From assembly GCA_017428105.1 (NCBI GenBank), contig JAFRRM010000036.1:1-64000 (forward strand): 64,000 nt of DNA, given 5' to 3'. The notes beneath the pieces are model-generated. The model worked only from the letters and a program-made list of their open reading frames with translations. It was not told where the DNA came from and ran no database searches. Source of the stretch: Lachnospiraceae bacterium (lineage in GTDB: Bacteria; Bacillota; Clostridia; Lachnospirales; Lachnospiraceae). The position numbers were made by a program, and so were the translations under genes. Of this stretch, positions 1 through 11,762 are shown piece by piece; within the stretch, counting starts at the first letter, position 1, and the number at the start of each line of letters is the position of its first letter.

Positions 1-693
1 CAGGTACAGGTCCTCGCCCTCGATCTTGTACATCATGGCGTCCATGTCGGACTGGCTCATGACGCCCTCCACCACGTTGCCGTGGATCATGAAGGGCGGG
101 ATGCAGAAAGTGAAGCCCTTATCGATCATGAAATCGCGCGCGTAGGCGATGACCGCCTCATGCAGGCGGGCGATGTCGCCCATCAGGTAATAGAAGCCGT
201 TGCCGGAGACACGGCCGGCGGCGTCCATGTCGATGCCGCGGAAGCGTTCCATGATCTCCGTGTGGTAGGGGATGGGGAAATCCGGGACGATCGGCTCGCC
301 GAAGCGTTCCACTTCCACGTTTTCGGAGTCATCGCGGCCCAGCGGGACGGACGGGTCGATGATGTTCGGGATGAGCAGCATCTTTTTATGCAGCGCCGCT
401 TCCACCTCGCGCTCGCGGGCGGTCAGCTCATCGATGCGGGCGCCGTCCGCGGAGACTTCGGCTTTCACCTTTTCCGCTTCCTCGCGCAGTTTCTGGCCCA
501 TCAGCCGGCCGATCTCCTTGGACAGGCGGTTGCGCGTGGCGCGAAGTTCCTCCACCTCCTGCTTGATGGCCCGGTTCTCCGCGTCCAGCGCGATGACTTC
601 GTCCACCAGCGGAAGCTTGCTCTCCTGGAATTTGTTCCGGATGTTCTGTCTGACGGTCTCCGCGTTCTCGCGGATGAATTTAATGTCCAGCAT
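1..693 (-). CDS. serS: Seryl-tRNA synthetase, 5' part (runs off window start)
   Basis: The enzyme charges tRNA-Ser with serine in the cytoplasm. The minus-strand frame starts MLDIKFIRENAETVRQNI and stays open for 231 codons to the window edge. The first ~110 residues are the charged, heptad-like antiparallel coiled coil that grips the tRNA long arm. The catalytic domain begins after it; the visible part ends at YKIEGEDLYL, just before class II motif 2, so motifs 2 and 3 lie outside. AAAGGAT sits 7 bases before the ATG. It lies 27 bases downstream of an AraC-type gene on the same strand, so read-through from that gene is possible. Confidence 0.97.
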   Translation of the reverse strand, partial: MLDIKFIRENAETVRQNIRNKFQESKLPLVDEVIALDAENRAIKQEVEELRATRNRLSKEIGRLMGQKLREEAEKVKAEVSADGARIDELTAREREVEAALHKKMLLIPNIIDPSVPLGRDDSENVEVERFGEPIVPDFPIPYHTEIMERFRGIDMDAAGRVSGNGFYYLMGDIARLHEAVIAYARDFMIDKGFTFCIPPFMIHGNVVEGVMSQSDMDAMMYKIEGEDLYL

Positions 694-720
694 AGTCGTT
701 ATCCTTTAATATACAATAAT

Positions 721-1605
721 TTACCTTTCAGCATCATACGGCAGTGCCGCGCCCGTGTCAACCGTTCTTCCGGCCGCGGAGGCAAAATTCTGGCGGTATT
801 GCAGGCGGTACTGGCCCGGGCTCACGTCCATGACCTTGTGGAACGTGGAGATGAAGTTGGAGTTGTTTTTGAAACCGGCCTTCAGGCCCGATTCCTGCAC
901 GGAGCTGCCGTTCCGCAGGAATTCCGCCGCGTGCCGGATCCGCACCGCCGCGATGTATTTCCCCACGCTGATCCCCGCCGCCGCCTTGAAGATGCGGCAC
1001 AGGTAGTGCTTGTTGTAGAAGAATTTCTCCGCAACGGCTTCCAGGCTCAGGTTTCCCGCCGGGTTTTCGCGGATATAGCGGATGACGGGGCTGACCCGCC
1101 CGAAATCCCGGTCCTGCTCCGCTTCCCGGTCTTCCGCCGGGCGGCCTTCCTCCCGGTTCAGTTCACCCAGCCGGATGAGGAGCTCCAGGAACGCCAGGTC
1201 CCGCCGCAGGTCCGCGCCGAAGCGCTCCAGACGGTCCTGACAGGCCGCAAACAGCTGTTCCAGTTCGCGGGTCTTCTCCTCGCCCAGGCGGAGCACGCCG
1301 GGGGCCGTCCTGTCGAACGCCGCCAGCAGATCCGTAGCGCCGCTGCAGAAAGGCCGCACGGCCGCGGGATCGAAATGAACGGCGTGCCGCGCATACTCTC
1401 CCTCCGGAAGCGCGACGGACAGATGCAGCTGCCCGCCCGGGATCAGCAGCACCGTCCCCCGGGCCGCGCGGATCATCTCCGCCTCCCGCAGGAACGTCGC
1501 CGTCCCTCCCGTCACGAACAGGATCTCCGCCCCGTCATGGAAATGGAACTGCTCCATCTCCCAGACCGGGTCCTTATGAAAAACAATCTGAAACAGGTCC
1601 TTCAT
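721..1605 (-). CDS. AraC-family transcriptional regulator
   Basis: A 294-residue one-component regulator. The N-terminal ~150 residues have a cupin-like pattern (FHFHDGAEILFV, then LLIPGGQLH), the usual small-ligand sensor. The C-terminal ~100 residues carry the two AraC helix-turn-helices, including FFYNKHYLCRIFKAAAGIS and the signature region ending FISTFHKVMDVSPGQYR. It is divergent from mnmA and 27 bases upstream of serS. Neither neighbour suggests an inducer, so the target is unknown; AraC proteins of this shape often control sugar or cell-surface genes. Confidence 0.92.
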   Translation of the reverse strand: MKDLFQIVFHKDPVWEMEQFHFHDGAEILFVTGGTATFLREAEMIRAARGTVLLIPGGQLHLSVALPEGEYARHAVHFDPAAVRPFCSGATDLLAAFDRTAPGVLRLGEEKTRELEQLFAACQDRLERFGADLRRDLAFLELLIRLGELNREEGRPAEDREAEQDRDFGRVSPVIRYIRENPAGNLSLEAVAEKFFYNKHYLCRIFKAAAGISVGKYIAAVRIRHAAEFLRNGSSVQESGLKAGFKNNSNFISTFHKVMDVSPGQYRLQYRQNFASAAGRTVDTGAALPYDAER

Positions 1606-1684
1606 GGGGACTCCTTACCTGGTGCAATAGTCAACATCTTACAGGAACAGACCGCTTTTGGCAAGGTTTTTTTGAAAAATATTG

Positions 1685-1713
1685 TTGAAATTATACAGCC
1701 GTCCCCCTATAAT
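1685..1713 (+). promoter_or_regulatory. Sigma-A promoter of mnmA
   Basis: TTGAAA (1685-1690) and TATAAT (1708-1713) are separated by 17 bases. Transcription would start near 1720, so the two tandem GACGGTTCC repeats lie inside the mnmA 5' leader. Confidence 0.75.
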
Positions 1714-1750
1714 GACGCCGGGGCCCCATTTGCGGACAAAACCGTCCGCC

Positions 1751-1830
1751 TATCTGACAGGGGGACGGTTCCTTTGTCAGATCTTCCGCCCCTCTGACAC
1801 GGGGACGGTTCCTTTGTCAGATCTTCCGCC
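1751..1830. repeat. Tandem pair of 40-base GACGGTTCC elements
   Basis: Two adjacent 40-base units (1751-1790, 1791-1830) are nearly identical. Each contains CTGACA, GGGGACGGTTCC and TGTCAG, so the ends form an inverted repeat. The family recurs at 39.5, 44.0, 46.8, 52.1 and 53.9 kb. The pair ends 18 bases before the mnmA start. Confidence 0.9.
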
Positions 1831-1848
1831 CGTATGAAAGGGATCTTT

Positions 1849-2910
1849 ATGAAAGCCCTGATCGCCATGTCCGGCGGCGTGGATTCCTCGGTGGCCGCTT
1901 CTCTGATGCAGGAGCGGGGCTGGGACTGCGTCGGCTGCACCATGAAACTGTTTGAAAACCCGGATGCCGGAGCCGCGGCGGACAAGACCTGCTGCTCTCT
2001 GGACGACGTGGAGGATGCCCGCGGCGTGGCCCGCCGCCTGGGCATGCCTTACTATGTGTTCAATTTCACGGAGGAGTTCCGGGAGCGGATCATCGGGCAT
2101 TTCATTGAGGAATACCTGGCCGGCCGCACGCCCAACCCCTGCATCGACTGCAACCGGTTCATGAAATTCGGCAAGCTTCTGGACCGCGCCCGCGTCCTGG
2201 GCTGCGACGCCGTCGTCACGGGCCATTACGCCCGCATCCGGTTTGACGGAGAACGGTATCATCTCCTGCGCGGCCTGGATCCCGGCAAGGACCAGAGCTA
2301 CGTGCTTTACGATATGACGCAGGACCAGCTGGCCCATACCCTTTTCCCCCTGGGAGAACTCACCAAGGAGGAAGTCCGGCGTCTGGCGGAAGCCCGCGGT
2401 TTTCTGAACGCGCACAAGCCTGACAGCCAGGACATCTGCTTCGTTCCGGACGGCGATTACGGCGCCGTGATCACCGCTCATACCGGCCGCACGCCCGAGC
2501 CGGGCGATTTCGTGGACGCGGACGGCCGCGTCCTGGGCCGCCACCGCGGGATCCTCTACTACACCGTCGGTCAGCGGAAAGGACTGGGCCTGTCACTGCC
2601 CGCCCCGCTGTACGTGATCCGCATCGATCCGGAGAAAAACCAGGTGGTCCTGGGCCCCTCCGAAGCCCTCTTCCGCCGGGACGTGACCGTCCGGAACTTC
2701 CGCTGGATCAGCGGCGAAGCGCCCGCCGGCCCCGTGGAGGGCCAGGCCAAGCTCCGCTACCGCCAGCCGCCGGCCCCCGTGACGGCCTTCCCTCAGGACG
2801 ACGGCTCGCTCCTGCTCTCCTTCGCGGAGCCCCAGCGCGCCCCGACCCCCGGCCAGTCCGCCGTATTGTATCAGGGCGAGGAGGTGCTGGGCGGCGGGAT
2901 CATCGAATAA
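1849..2910 (+). CDS. mnmA: tRNA-specific 2-thiouridylase MnmA
   Basis: Installs the sulfur of 2-thiouridine at the wobble position 34 of Lys, Glu and Gln tRNAs. The 353-residue protein has the PP-loop SGGVDSS near the N-terminus, the catalytic cysteine in NPCIDCN (Cys98) and the persulfide cysteine in DSQDICF (Cys197). These are the spacings expected of MnmA. The ATG at 1849 is chosen because AAAGGG lies at suitable distance; an in-frame ATG at 1834 lacks a ribosome binding site. It is monocistronic and convergent with gyrA. mnmE and mnmG, which modify the same wobble uridine at C5, are across the origin. Confidence 0.97.
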   Translation: MKALIAMSGGVDSSVAASLMQERGWDCVGCTMKLFENPDAGAAADKTCCSLDDVEDARGVARRLGMPYYVFNFTEEFRERIIGHFIEEYLAGRTPNPCIDCNRFMKFGKLLDRARVLGCDAVVTGHYARIRFDGERYHLLRGLDPGKDQSYVLYDMTQDQLAHTLFPLGELTKEEVRRLAEARGFLNAHKPDSQDICFVPDGDYGAVITAHTGRTPEPGDFVDADGRVLGRHRGILYYTVGQRKGLGLSLPAPLYVIRIDPEKNQVVLGPSEALFRRDVTVRNFRWISGEAPAGPVEGQAKLRYRQPPAPVTAFPQDDGSLLLSFAEPQRAPTPGQSAVLYQGEEVLGGGIIE

Positions 2911-2911
2911 G

Positions 2912-2954
2912 AACAAACGCAGAGGCGGCCGATGGCCGCCTCTGCGTTTGTTTT
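2912..2954. terminator. Bidirectional terminator, 19-base perfect stem
   Basis: A 19-base perfect inverted repeat (2912-2930 / 2934-2952) with loop GAT is followed by T's. Its inner part is the dispersed GGCGGCC-GAT-GGCCGCC palindrome. It closes the convergent mnmA and gyrA genes. Confidence 0.85.
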
Positions 2955-2960
2955 GACAAG

Positions 2961-2985
2961 TAAGGGCGGCCATCGGCCGCCCTTA
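2961..2985. repeat. Second GGCGGCC palindrome
   Basis: An 11-base perfect stem (2961-2971 / 2975-2985) with loop ATC. It is the same core as the preceding hairpin in the opposite orientation. It starts just after the terminator and ends 9 bases from the gyrA stop, so it may terminate gyrA. Confidence 0.8.
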
Positions 2986-2994
2986 CGACTTTCT

Positions 2995-5514
2995 TTATTT
3001 CTCTTCCGGCAGCTCCGGTTCCTCCTCGTCCTTGGAGGAATCCCCCTGCCGCACCTTCGCGATGCCGGCCACCTTCACGCCCTTCTCCAGGCGGATCAGC
3101 TTCACGCCGGAGGTGATGCGGCCCAGGCGGCTGATGGACTTGATGGTGATGCGGATGATGACGCCCGCGTCGGTGATCAGCATCAGTTCCTGCTCTCCGC
3201 GGACGGCCTTGGCGCCGACCACGTCGCCGGTCTTCATGTTGATCTTATAGCACTTGACGCCCTTGCCGCCGCGGTTCTGCGGCGTGAATTCCGCCATGTC
3301 GGTGCGCTTGCCGATGCCCAGTTCGGAGACGATCAGCATGTCCTCGCCCTGGCTGGCCAGCTGCATGGAGACCACCTCGTCGCCTCTGTCCAGCTTCATG
3401 CCGATGACGCCCATCGACACGCGGCCCATCGGACGCACGTCAGTCTCATGGAAGCGGATGCACTGGCCCGCGCGGGTCACCATCAGCACGTCGTCGCTGC
3501 CGTCGGTGATCTTGACCTCGATCAGCTCGTCGCCCTCCTTCAGGTTGATGGCCGCCAGGCCGTTGCTGCGCACGTTCTGGTACTCCGTGAGCGGGGTCTT
3601 TTTCGCCATGCCGTTTTTCGTGACCATCATGAAGTACTTGTCCTCTTCATAGGTCCGGATGGGGATGACGGCCGTGACCTTTTCGTCCGCGCCCAGCTGC
3701 AGCAGGTTCACGATGGCCGTGCCCCGGCTGGTGCGGGATGCTTCCGGAATGTTGTAGCCCTTCAGGCGGTACGTCTTGCCCTTGTTGGTGAAGAACATGA
3801 TGTAATGGTGCGTCGTGGTCATGAAGAGCTCTTCAATGTAGTCCTCTTCCAGGGTCTTCATGCCGGTGACGCCCCGTCCGCCGCGGTTCTGGGCCTTGAA
3901 GTTGGAGATGCTCATCCGCTTGATGTAGCCCAGCGCGGTCATGGCAATGACGGTGGGCTCGTCCGGGATGGTGTCCTCGTCCGAGATCTCGCCCGCGTCC
4001 GCGCCGATCCGGGTGCGTCTGTCGTCGCCGAACTTCTCCGCCACGATCAGCAGCTCCTCCTTGATGACGCCCAGCAGCAGCTTTTCGTCGCCCAGGATGG
4101 CTTTCCATTCCGCGATCTTTTCCATCAGGTCCGCGTACTCCGCCTCCAGCTTTTCACGCTCCAGGCCGGTCAAGGCGCGCAGCCGCATGTCCACGATGGC
4201 CTGGGCCTGCACGTCGGAGAGCCCGAAGCGCTTCATCAATCCTTCCTTGGCCAGCTGCACCGTCCGCGCGCCGCGCACGATGCGGATGACTTCGTCGATG
4301 TTGTCCAGCGCGATCAGCAGGCCTTCGATGATGTGCGCCCGCTCCTCGGCCTTGTTCAGGTCGTATTTCGTCCGGCGGGTCACCACTTCTTCCTGGTGGT
4401 CCAGATACGCATGCAGCACCTGCTCCAGGTTCATGACCTTGGGCTGTCCCTTGTCCAGGGCCAGCATGATGACGCCGTAGGTGGTCAGCAGCTCGGTGTG
4501 CTTGTAGATCTGGTTCAGCACCAGGTTGGGGTTGGCGTCGCGGCGCAGCTCCACGCAGAGGCGGATGCCGTCCTTATTGGATTCATTTCGCAGCTCCGAA
4601 ATGCCGTCGATGCGCTTTTCCTTCACCAGGTCCGCGATATCCTTCAGCGCCTTTTCCGGATTCACCCCGTAAGGCGGCTCCGTAAATACGATGCGGTGCT
4701 TGCCGTTGGCCATGGGCTCGATCTCCGAGACTGCCTGGATGCGGATCTTGCCGCGGCCGGTGCGGTACGCTTCCTCAATGCCCTGGCGGCCCAGGATCAC
4801 GGCGCCGGTAGGGAAGTCGGGGCCTTTGATGATCTCCATCAGTTCGTCCACCGTAGTGTTCCGGTTTTCCCGCACGCGGTTGTCGATCATCTTCACCACG
4901 CCGCCGACCACTTCGCGCAGGTTGTGGGGCGGGATGTTCGTGGCCATGCCGACCGCGATGCCCGTCCCGCCGTTGACCAGCAGGTTCGGGAAGCGGGCGG
5001 GCAGGACGGAAGGTTCCCGTTCGGAGCCGTCAAAGTTGTCCTCAAAGTCCACGGTGTCCTTGTTCAGATCCGCCACCATTTCCATGGAGATCTTGGACAT
5101 GCGGGCTTCCGTATAACGGGCGGCGGCGGGGCCGTCCCCGTCGATGGAGCCGAAGTTGCCGTGGCCGTCCACCAGCGGGTAGCGCATGGACCAGGGCTGA
5201 GCCATGTTGACCATGGCCATATAGATGGAAGAGTCGCCGTGGGGGTGATATTTACCCATCGTATCACCGACGATACGCGCGCTCTTTCTGTGGGGCTTGT
5301 CCGGCCCGTTGTTCAGTTCGGTCATGGAGTAGAGGATGCGGCGCTGCACGGGCTTCAAGCCGTCGCGTACGTCCGGGAGGGCCCGGGCCACGATCACGCT
5401 CATGGCGTAATCGATGTAGAACTCCTCCATGGTTTTTTTCAGGTCCACCTCGTGGATCCGGTCAAAATCGAAAATCGTTTCGTCGATATTGTCGTTTTTC
5501 GTCTTCTTCGCCAT
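2995..5514 (-). CDS. gyrA: DNA gyrase subunit A
   Basis: The breakage-reunion subunit of gyrase (A2B2), which introduces negative supercoils. The 839-residue protein carries the N-terminal topoisomerase block, the catalytic tyrosine in ARYTEARM (Tyr134) and the C-terminal beta-pinwheel repeats. The gyrase-specific GyrA box QNRGGRG (about 542-548) separates it from topoisomerase IV. It ends in an acidic tail. In the quinolone-resistance region Ser95 matches E. coli Ser83, but the Asp87 position is Met99. It follows gyrB by 10 bases in the dnaA-dnaN-recF-gyrBA cluster and is transcribed away from the origin. Confidence 0.98.
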   Translation of the reverse strand: MAKKTKNDNIDETIFDFDRIHEVDLKKTMEEFYIDYAMSVIVARALPDVRDGLKPVQRRILYSMTELNNGPDKPHRKSARIVGDTMGKYHPHGDSSIYMAMVNMAQPWSMRYPLVDGHGNFGSIDGDGPAAARYTEARMSKISMEMVADLNKDTVDFEDNFDGSEREPSVLPARFPNLLVNGGTGIAVGMATNIPPHNLREVVGGVVKMIDNRVRENRNTTVDELMEIIKGPDFPTGAVILGRQGIEEAYRTGRGKIRIQAVSEIEPMANGKHRIVFTEPPYGVNPEKALKDIADLVKEKRIDGISELRNESNKDGIRLCVELRRDANPNLVLNQIYKHTELLTTYGVIMLALDKGQPKVMNLEQVLHAYLDHQEEVVTRRTKYDLNKAEERAHIIEGLLIALDNIDEVIRIVRGARTVQLAKEGLMKRFGLSDVQAQAIVDMRLRALTGLEREKLEAEYADLMEKIAEWKAILGDEKLLLGVIKEELLIVAEKFGDDRRTRIGADAGEISDEDTIPDEPTVIAMTALGYIKRMSISNFKAQNRGGRGVTGMKTLEEDYIEELFMTTTHHYIMFFTNKGKTYRLKGYNIPEASRTSRGTAIVNLLQLGADEKVTAVIPIRTYEEDKYFMMVTKNGMAKKTPLTEYQNVRSNGLAAINLKEGDELIEVKITDGSDDVLMVTRAGQCIRFHETDVRPMGRVSMGVIGMKLDRGDEVVSMQLASQGEDMLIVSELGIGKRTDMAEFTPQNRGGKGVKCYKINMKTGDVVGAKAVRGEQELMLITDAGVIIRITIKSISRLGRITSGVKLIRLEKGVKVAGIAKVRQGDSSKDEEEPELPEEK

Positions 5515-5524
5515 AGTCTCTCCC

Positions 5525-7464
<1,940 letters not shown>

Positions 7465-7468
<4 letters not shown>

Positions 7469-8553
7469 GTATCATCCTCCGTTAAGGTTCCTTTCGTCAC
7501 TTTCCATTTTTTGTCCGCGTGCACCTGGCGCCGGACGAAATCGTCCAGACCCGTGCACGTCAGGAAGGTCTGGATGCCGTTTATGCTTCCCAGCAGTTTT
7601 TCCTGTCTCCCCGCATCCAGTTCCGAGAGCACGTCGTCCAGCAGCAGGACCGGCGGCTCCCCCAGTCTGCGCCGCACCAGCTCGATCTCCGCCAGCTTCA
7701 TGGACAGGGCGGTGGTCCGCTGCTGTCCCTGGGAACCGAAATGCTTCACGTCGGCGCCGTTTATCGTAAATTCCAGCTCGTCCCGCTGCGGGCCGAGGGA
7801 AGTGCTGCCCTGATAAATGTCCCTGTCCCGGCTGAGGAACAGTTTTTCCTCCATGCGTCCCATCTCCGCGCCGGGGACGTAGCGGATGCGCAGGTCCTCC
7901 TGCCCGTCCGTCAGATCCCGGTGGATGTTCCGCACGATCTCTTCCAGTTCTTCCGTGAACACCAGCCGCGCCTGCATCAGCCGCTCTCCTGAGACGGCCA
8001 GCCGCTGATCGTAGGCGTCCAGCAGCGGCGTAAAATCCCGGTCGCTCTTCATTTCCTTGAGCAGGGCGTTCCGCTGGGTCAGGGTCCTTTTGTAATCCAC
8101 GAGGTCCCGGGTATAGGCGCCGTCCAGCTGGCAGAGCTCCACGTTCAGGAAGGCGCGGCGCTCCACGGGGGCGCTTTTGATGATCTTCAAGTCCTCCGGG
8201 GAGAAAAAGACCACATGGAAGAGGCCCAGCAGTTCCGAGATCTTCCGCAGCGGCACGCCGTTCACCTGCGCTTCCCGTTTTTTGTCCCGGTTCAGGTGCA
8301 GCTCGATCCGCGTCGGGATCCCTTTCTTTTCCACCTCCAGCCGGATATGGGCCTCGTCCGAGCCGAAGGCGATCATTTCCCGGTCCTTGGCGCCCCGGTG
8401 CGAGGACGCCGTGGCGCACAGATAGACTGCCTCCAGCAGATTGGTCTTACCCTGGGCATTGTCCCCGTAGAGGAGATTGATGCCGGGCGCCGGTTCCATC
8501 CGGAGGCCGGAATAACTGCGGTATCGGATCAGGGAAACGGATCTTACAAGCAT
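7465..8553 (-). CDS. recF: DNA replication and repair protein RecF
   Basis: An SMC-like ATPase that binds gapped DNA and helps load RecA with RecO and RecR. The 362-residue protein has Walker A GDNAQGKT at 30-37, and near the C-terminus Walker B plus D-loop in [10 protein letters not shown]. It starts inside the last codons of the S4-domain gene (10-base overlap) and its stop overlaps the gyrB start, so the genes are one transcriptional unit with dnaN. Confidence 0.97.
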
Positions 8554-8753
8554 CTGACCGTGACTTGCTTTCCGTTAAAGGCGATCACGTCGCCGGGCCG
8601 GCATTTGCGCCCCCGGCGGGTGTCGGTCTCTCCGTTCACGGTCACGGCGCCCTGCGCGATGATCTCCTTCGCATGAGCCCCGTTTTCCGCCAGGCCGGCC
8701 AGTTTCAGGGCCTGCCCCAGTTTGATGAATTCATCTTTGATGGTGATTTCCAT
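8544..8753 (-). CDS. S4-domain RNA-binding protein (YaaA/YbcJ type)
   Basis: A 69-residue protein consisting of a single S4 RNA-binding domain: IKLGQALKLAGLAENGAHAKEII, then VNGETDTRRGRK. It occupies the conserved slot between dnaN and recF seen in most Bacillota. Members of this family are implicated in ribosome-related functions; the RNA bound here is not known. It overlaps recF by 10 bases and follows dnaN by 19 bases. Confidence 0.93.
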   Translation of the reverse strand: MEITIKDEFIKLGQALKLAGLAENGAHAKEIIAQGAVTVNGETDTRRGRKCRPGDVIAFNGKQVTVRCL

Positions 8754-8772
8754 GGCTTTTTTCCGCGCCGTC

Positions 8773-9885
8773 TCAGCCGCGGCTCACAAAATTCACGGGC
8801 AGGATCAGGTAAATGTACGTGCCTTCCTCGTCCCGGATGAAGCCCGGCGCGCGGGAATTGGTCAGATACAGGTCGATCTTCTCATCCTCGACGGCCTTGA
8901 GCGCGTCGATCAGGAAGCGGGGATTGAATCCGATCATCAGGTTGCTGCCGCTCTTCTCCACCGGCACTTTTTCCGTCATGGAACCGATGTTGGAGGTCAG
9001 GCTCAGGGTCATGCCCTGGTCCGTGATGTCCAGCACCACCGGCTTTTTGTCGCTTTCGCGCACGAACGTCATGGAACGGTCGATGGCCGCCAGGAAATCG
9101 CGGCGGTTCAGCGTCAGCTTCGTCTCGTAATTATTGGTGATCATCTGGTCGATGCGGAAATAATCCCCGTCGATCAGGCGGCTTACCAGCGTCGTGTCCT
9201 CAAAGGAGAACAGGATGTGGTTCTTTCCCAGATAGATCTCCACGTTCTTGCCGGAATCGCCGGACAGGATGCGGCTGATGTCGCTTAACGTCTTGCCGGG
9301 CACGATGACCGACTTGTTTTCATAATAATCGTTCAGCACGCAGTAGCGGATCGCGATGCGGTAGCCGTCCACGGCTGCGGTGCGCAGGACGTTGTTTTTG
9401 ATTTCAAACAGTTCGCCCGTCATCATCTTGTTGCTGTCGTTCGGCGCCGTGCAGAAGATCGTCTTTTCAATGATGTTCTTCAGGCTCAGCTGCGAGATGA
9501 CCACCGGGGTGCCCTTGTCCAGCGTCGGCATGCCGATGAAGTCCTCGCCGTTGTTGCCGGCCAGGTTCTGGACGCTGGCGCCGGAACTGATGATGACGTT
9601 CAGGCTGCTTTCCACTTTAATGTGGATTTCCTCTTCCGGCATCTTCTTGATGATGTCGGAAAAGATGCGGGAATCCAGCGCGATCTTTCCCTCTTCTATG
9701 ATGGTGCCGCTTACTTCCGTCCGGATGGCCATCTCCATGTCGTTGGCCATCAGACTGATCTTTCCGTTTTTGGCTTCCAGCAGGAAGCATTCCAGGATGG
9801 GAAGGGTGGTGCGGGTGGGAACGGCCTTGCCCGTGGCATTGATGGCCTGGATCATTTTCTGGCGCGACAGGAAAATATCTAACAT
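8773..9885 (-). CDS. dnaN: DNA polymerase III beta sliding clamp
   Basis: The ring-shaped processivity clamp for the replicative polymerase. The 370-residue length and the whole-length match to the three-fold clamp architecture support the call: N-terminal LSRQKMIQAINATGKAVP, middle ARTAAVDGYRIAIR-like segment and C-terminal LTNSRAPGFIRDEE. AAAAGGAG precedes the ATG. It is first of the dnaN-S4-recF-gyrB-gyrA run and is separated from dnaA by a 232-base intergenic region. Confidence 0.97.
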   Translation of the reverse strand: MLDIFLSRQKMIQAINATGKAVPTRTTLPILECFLLEAKNGKISLMANDMEMAIRTEVSGTIIEEGKIALDSRIFSDIIKKMPEEEIHIKVESSLNVIISSGASVQNLAGNNGEDFIGMPTLDKGTPVVISQLSLKNIIEKTIFCTAPNDSNKMMTGELFEIKNNVLRTAAVDGYRIAIRYCVLNDYYENKSVIVPGKTLSDISRILSGDSGKNVEIYLGKNHILFSFEDTTLVSRLIDGDYFRIDQMITNNYETKLTLNRRDFLAAIDRSMTFVRESDKKPVVLDITDQGMTLSLTSNIGSMTEKVPVEKSGSNLMIGFNPRFLIDALKAVEDEKIDLYLTNSRAPGFIRDEEGTYIYLILPVNFVSRG

Positions 9886-10117
9886 GACGGCTCCTTTTAT
9901 TCTGGTACTTGATAATGATTATTATAAAGGCGGTGGATTTGTTGAAAAGCTGCCTTTACCGTTGTGCTGCCTGCGTAAACGCAGGGGAGAAAAGGGTGAG
10001 GGCTCCGTGAGGAGAGGGAGGATAAAAGGCGGTTTATGCACCGGGCTTTTTGCGCCCCGGAAGGACGGGTCTGGCTATCCGCAAAAACCGGTTTTTATCC
10101 CCGTGGATAGGTGGATA
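9886..10117. other. dnaA-dnaN intergenic region
   Basis: 232 bases without a convincing gene. On the minus strand a TATAAT lies about 40 bases before dnaN with only a weak -35 (TTTTCA). Two weak DnaA-box-like 9-mers (CTATCCACG and ATATCCACC on the minus strand) sit at about 10102-10119, at the dnaA stop. In B. subtilis the dnaA-dnaN gap is the second half of a bipartite origin; here the boxes are too weak to claim that. Confidence 0.4.
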
Positions 10118-11446
10118 TCAGGGGGCGATCTTCTTCCGCAGGACGTCCAGGGTGGCCCGGAGGGAAGGGTCTGCCTGCATCTGGTCCTGGATCTTCTTTT
10201 TGCCGTACAGGACAGTGGAATGATCGCGGCCGCCCAGGAACAGGCCGATCTTGTCGGACGGGGTCTGGGTCATTTCGCGGGCCAGATACATGACGATCTG
10301 ACGCGGGAAGACGATCTCCGCATCCTTTTTCTTTGAAATGATGTCCGAGGACGGGATGCCGAAGTGGTCCGAGACCATCTCTAATATATAAGGAAGCGTT
10401 ACTTCCCGCGGCGTGTCCGGATTGATCTGGTCGCGCAGGGCTTCCTCCGCGAGGGCCAGATTGATGGGCCGCGAGGTGACCCGGGAATAGGCGACGACCT
10501 TGGTCAGGGCGCCCTCCAGCTCCCGGATGTTGGATTTGATGTGGGAAGCGATGTAATTGATCACTTCATTGTCGATATTATAGCCGGCGATTTCTTCCTT
10601 CTTCCGCAGGATGGCCATGCGGGTCTCGAAATCCGGCAGGCCGATGTCCACGGTCAGGCCCTGTTCGAAGCGAGTCCGCAGCCGTTCCTCCAGGTCGTCG
10701 ATCTCCTTCGGAGGCCGGTCGCTGGACAGGACGATCTGCTTGCCGTTCTCATAAAGGCTGTTGAAGGTGTGGAACAGCTGCTCCTGCGTGCCTTCCTTTT
10801 TGGAAATGAACTGGATGTCGTCGATCAGCAGGACGTCCACGTTGCGGTACTTTTCCTTGAACTCTTCCACCGTATAATTGTTGGGAGAGATGGAGGAAAT
10901 GTAATCGTTCAGGAACTTTTCGAACGTGACGTACAGGACTTTCTTTTTGGGGTCGTTTTTCAGGATGTGGTGCGCGATGGACTGCATCAGGTGCGTCTTG
11001 CCCAGGCCGGCGCCGCCGTAGATGTACAGGGGATTGTATTCTTCCCCGGGATATTCGGCCACGGCGACCGAGGCCGCGTGCGCGACCATGTTGTTCTGGC
11101 CTACCACGAAGGAATCGAAGGTGTAGCGGGCGTTCAGATTCGCGATGCTGAAATCATAGGAAGATTTCTTCGGCTGATCCGTTTTTTCCTTTGACGTGAC
11201 GATCGTGATCTCGCAGGCGATGCCGGTGAGTTCTTCGATCACGTAGCGGAAGAAGGAAGCATAGCGTTTATAGACAAAATCCGCGGACGCCTTGTCGCCG
11301 GGGAAGTAGATGACAAGCTGGTTTCCCTGCAGGGAAAGAGGCTCCAGCGGGGCGATCCAGGTGCGGAAACCGACTTCGCTGAGCTCTTTTCCTTCCCGGA
11401 CCCCCTCCAGGATCTCCTGCCATTTTTCTTTGATCTGTTCAAACAT
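10118..11446 (-). CDS. dnaA: Chromosomal replication initiator DnaA
   Basis: The AAA+ ATPase that binds DnaA boxes and melts oriC. The 442-residue protein has N-terminal domain I, a short linker, Walker A GGAGLGKT (144-151), Walker B LLIDDIQFI, and the C-terminal DNA-binding domain IV with LGGRDHSTVLYGKKKI. The ATG at 11446 is chosen because GATGAGG lies just upstream and MFEQIKEKW is the usual N-terminus; longer in-frame starts would run into the promoter. It is divergent from rpmH across oriC. Confidence 0.98.
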   Translation of the reverse strand: MFEQIKEKWQEILEGVREGKELSEVGFRTWIAPLEPLSLQGNQLVIYFPGDKASADFVYKRYASFFRYVIEELTGIACEITIVTSKEKTDQPKKSSYDFSIANLNARYTFDSFVVGQNNMVAHAASVAVAEYPGEEYNPLYIYGGAGLGKTHLMQSIAHHILKNDPKKKVLYVTFEKFLNDYISSISPNNYTVEEFKEKYRNVDVLLIDDIQFISKKEGTQEQLFHTFNSLYENGKQIVLSSDRPPKEIDDLEERLRTRFEQGLTVDIGLPDFETRMAILRKKEEIAGYNIDNEVINYIASHIKSNIRELEGALTKVVAYSRVTSRPINLALAEEALRDQINPDTPREVTLPYILEMVSDHFGIPSSDIISKKKDAEIVFPRQIVMYLAREMTQTPSDKIGLFLGGRDHSTVLYGKKKIQDQMQADPSLRATLDVLRKKIAP

Positions 11447-11492
11447 AAAAAACCTCATCCGGCCCGGAATTGCAGCCGGGTCATACAGAGTC

Positions 11493-11521
11493 ATCATAGC
11501 AAAAAGTGGATAAATAATCAA
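11493..11521 (-). promoter_or_regulatory. dnaA promoter with an embedded DnaA box
   Basis: On the minus strand TTGATT (11516-11521) and TATGAT (11493-11498) are spaced by 17 bases. The spacer contains TTATCCACT (11505-11513), a DnaA-box variant, so DnaA binding would cover the promoter and could repress its own gene. Confidence 0.75.
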
Positions 11522-11762
11522 GATTTCTGCGAAAATAATCAATTTTCAGAGACGAATTGTGAATAAAATCAGAAGGACACTCTTCCGAAAACAGGAGGTA
11601 ATGCACAAAAAAACAGTCGTTATCCACCAAAACAAGCGAAAAACATTGAGAAAAAGCACGCAAAAACGGACTTTTCCGGAAGTTATACCCATTATCCACA
11701 GTCCGACGGGGGAGTGCGGCGTGGACAGAACTCCGTGAAAGTTATCCACCGGATTATCCACA
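11505..11762. other. Replication origin oriC with DnaA boxes
   Basis: The dnaA-rpmH gap (11447-11923) holds DnaA-box 9-mers: 11505-11513 (reverse, TTATCCACT), 11558-11566 (reverse, one mismatch), 11620-11628 (TTATCCACC), 11692-11700 (perfect TTATCCACA), 11742-11750 (TTATCCACC) and 11754-11762 (perfect). The DNA from about 11500 to 11690 is visibly A+T-richer than the genes around it, as expected of an unwinding zone. Genes point away on both sides. Position relative to dnaA and rpmH is the classic Bacillota origin. Confidence 0.9.

Noticed and set aside
1834..1848. Upstream ATG for mnmA and extended starts for dnaA, mnmE, phzF-like and ROK genes
   Set aside because: Each longer start lacks a ribosome site or runs through promoter or repeat DNA; the chosen starts have AGGAGG-like sites and family-typical N-termini.
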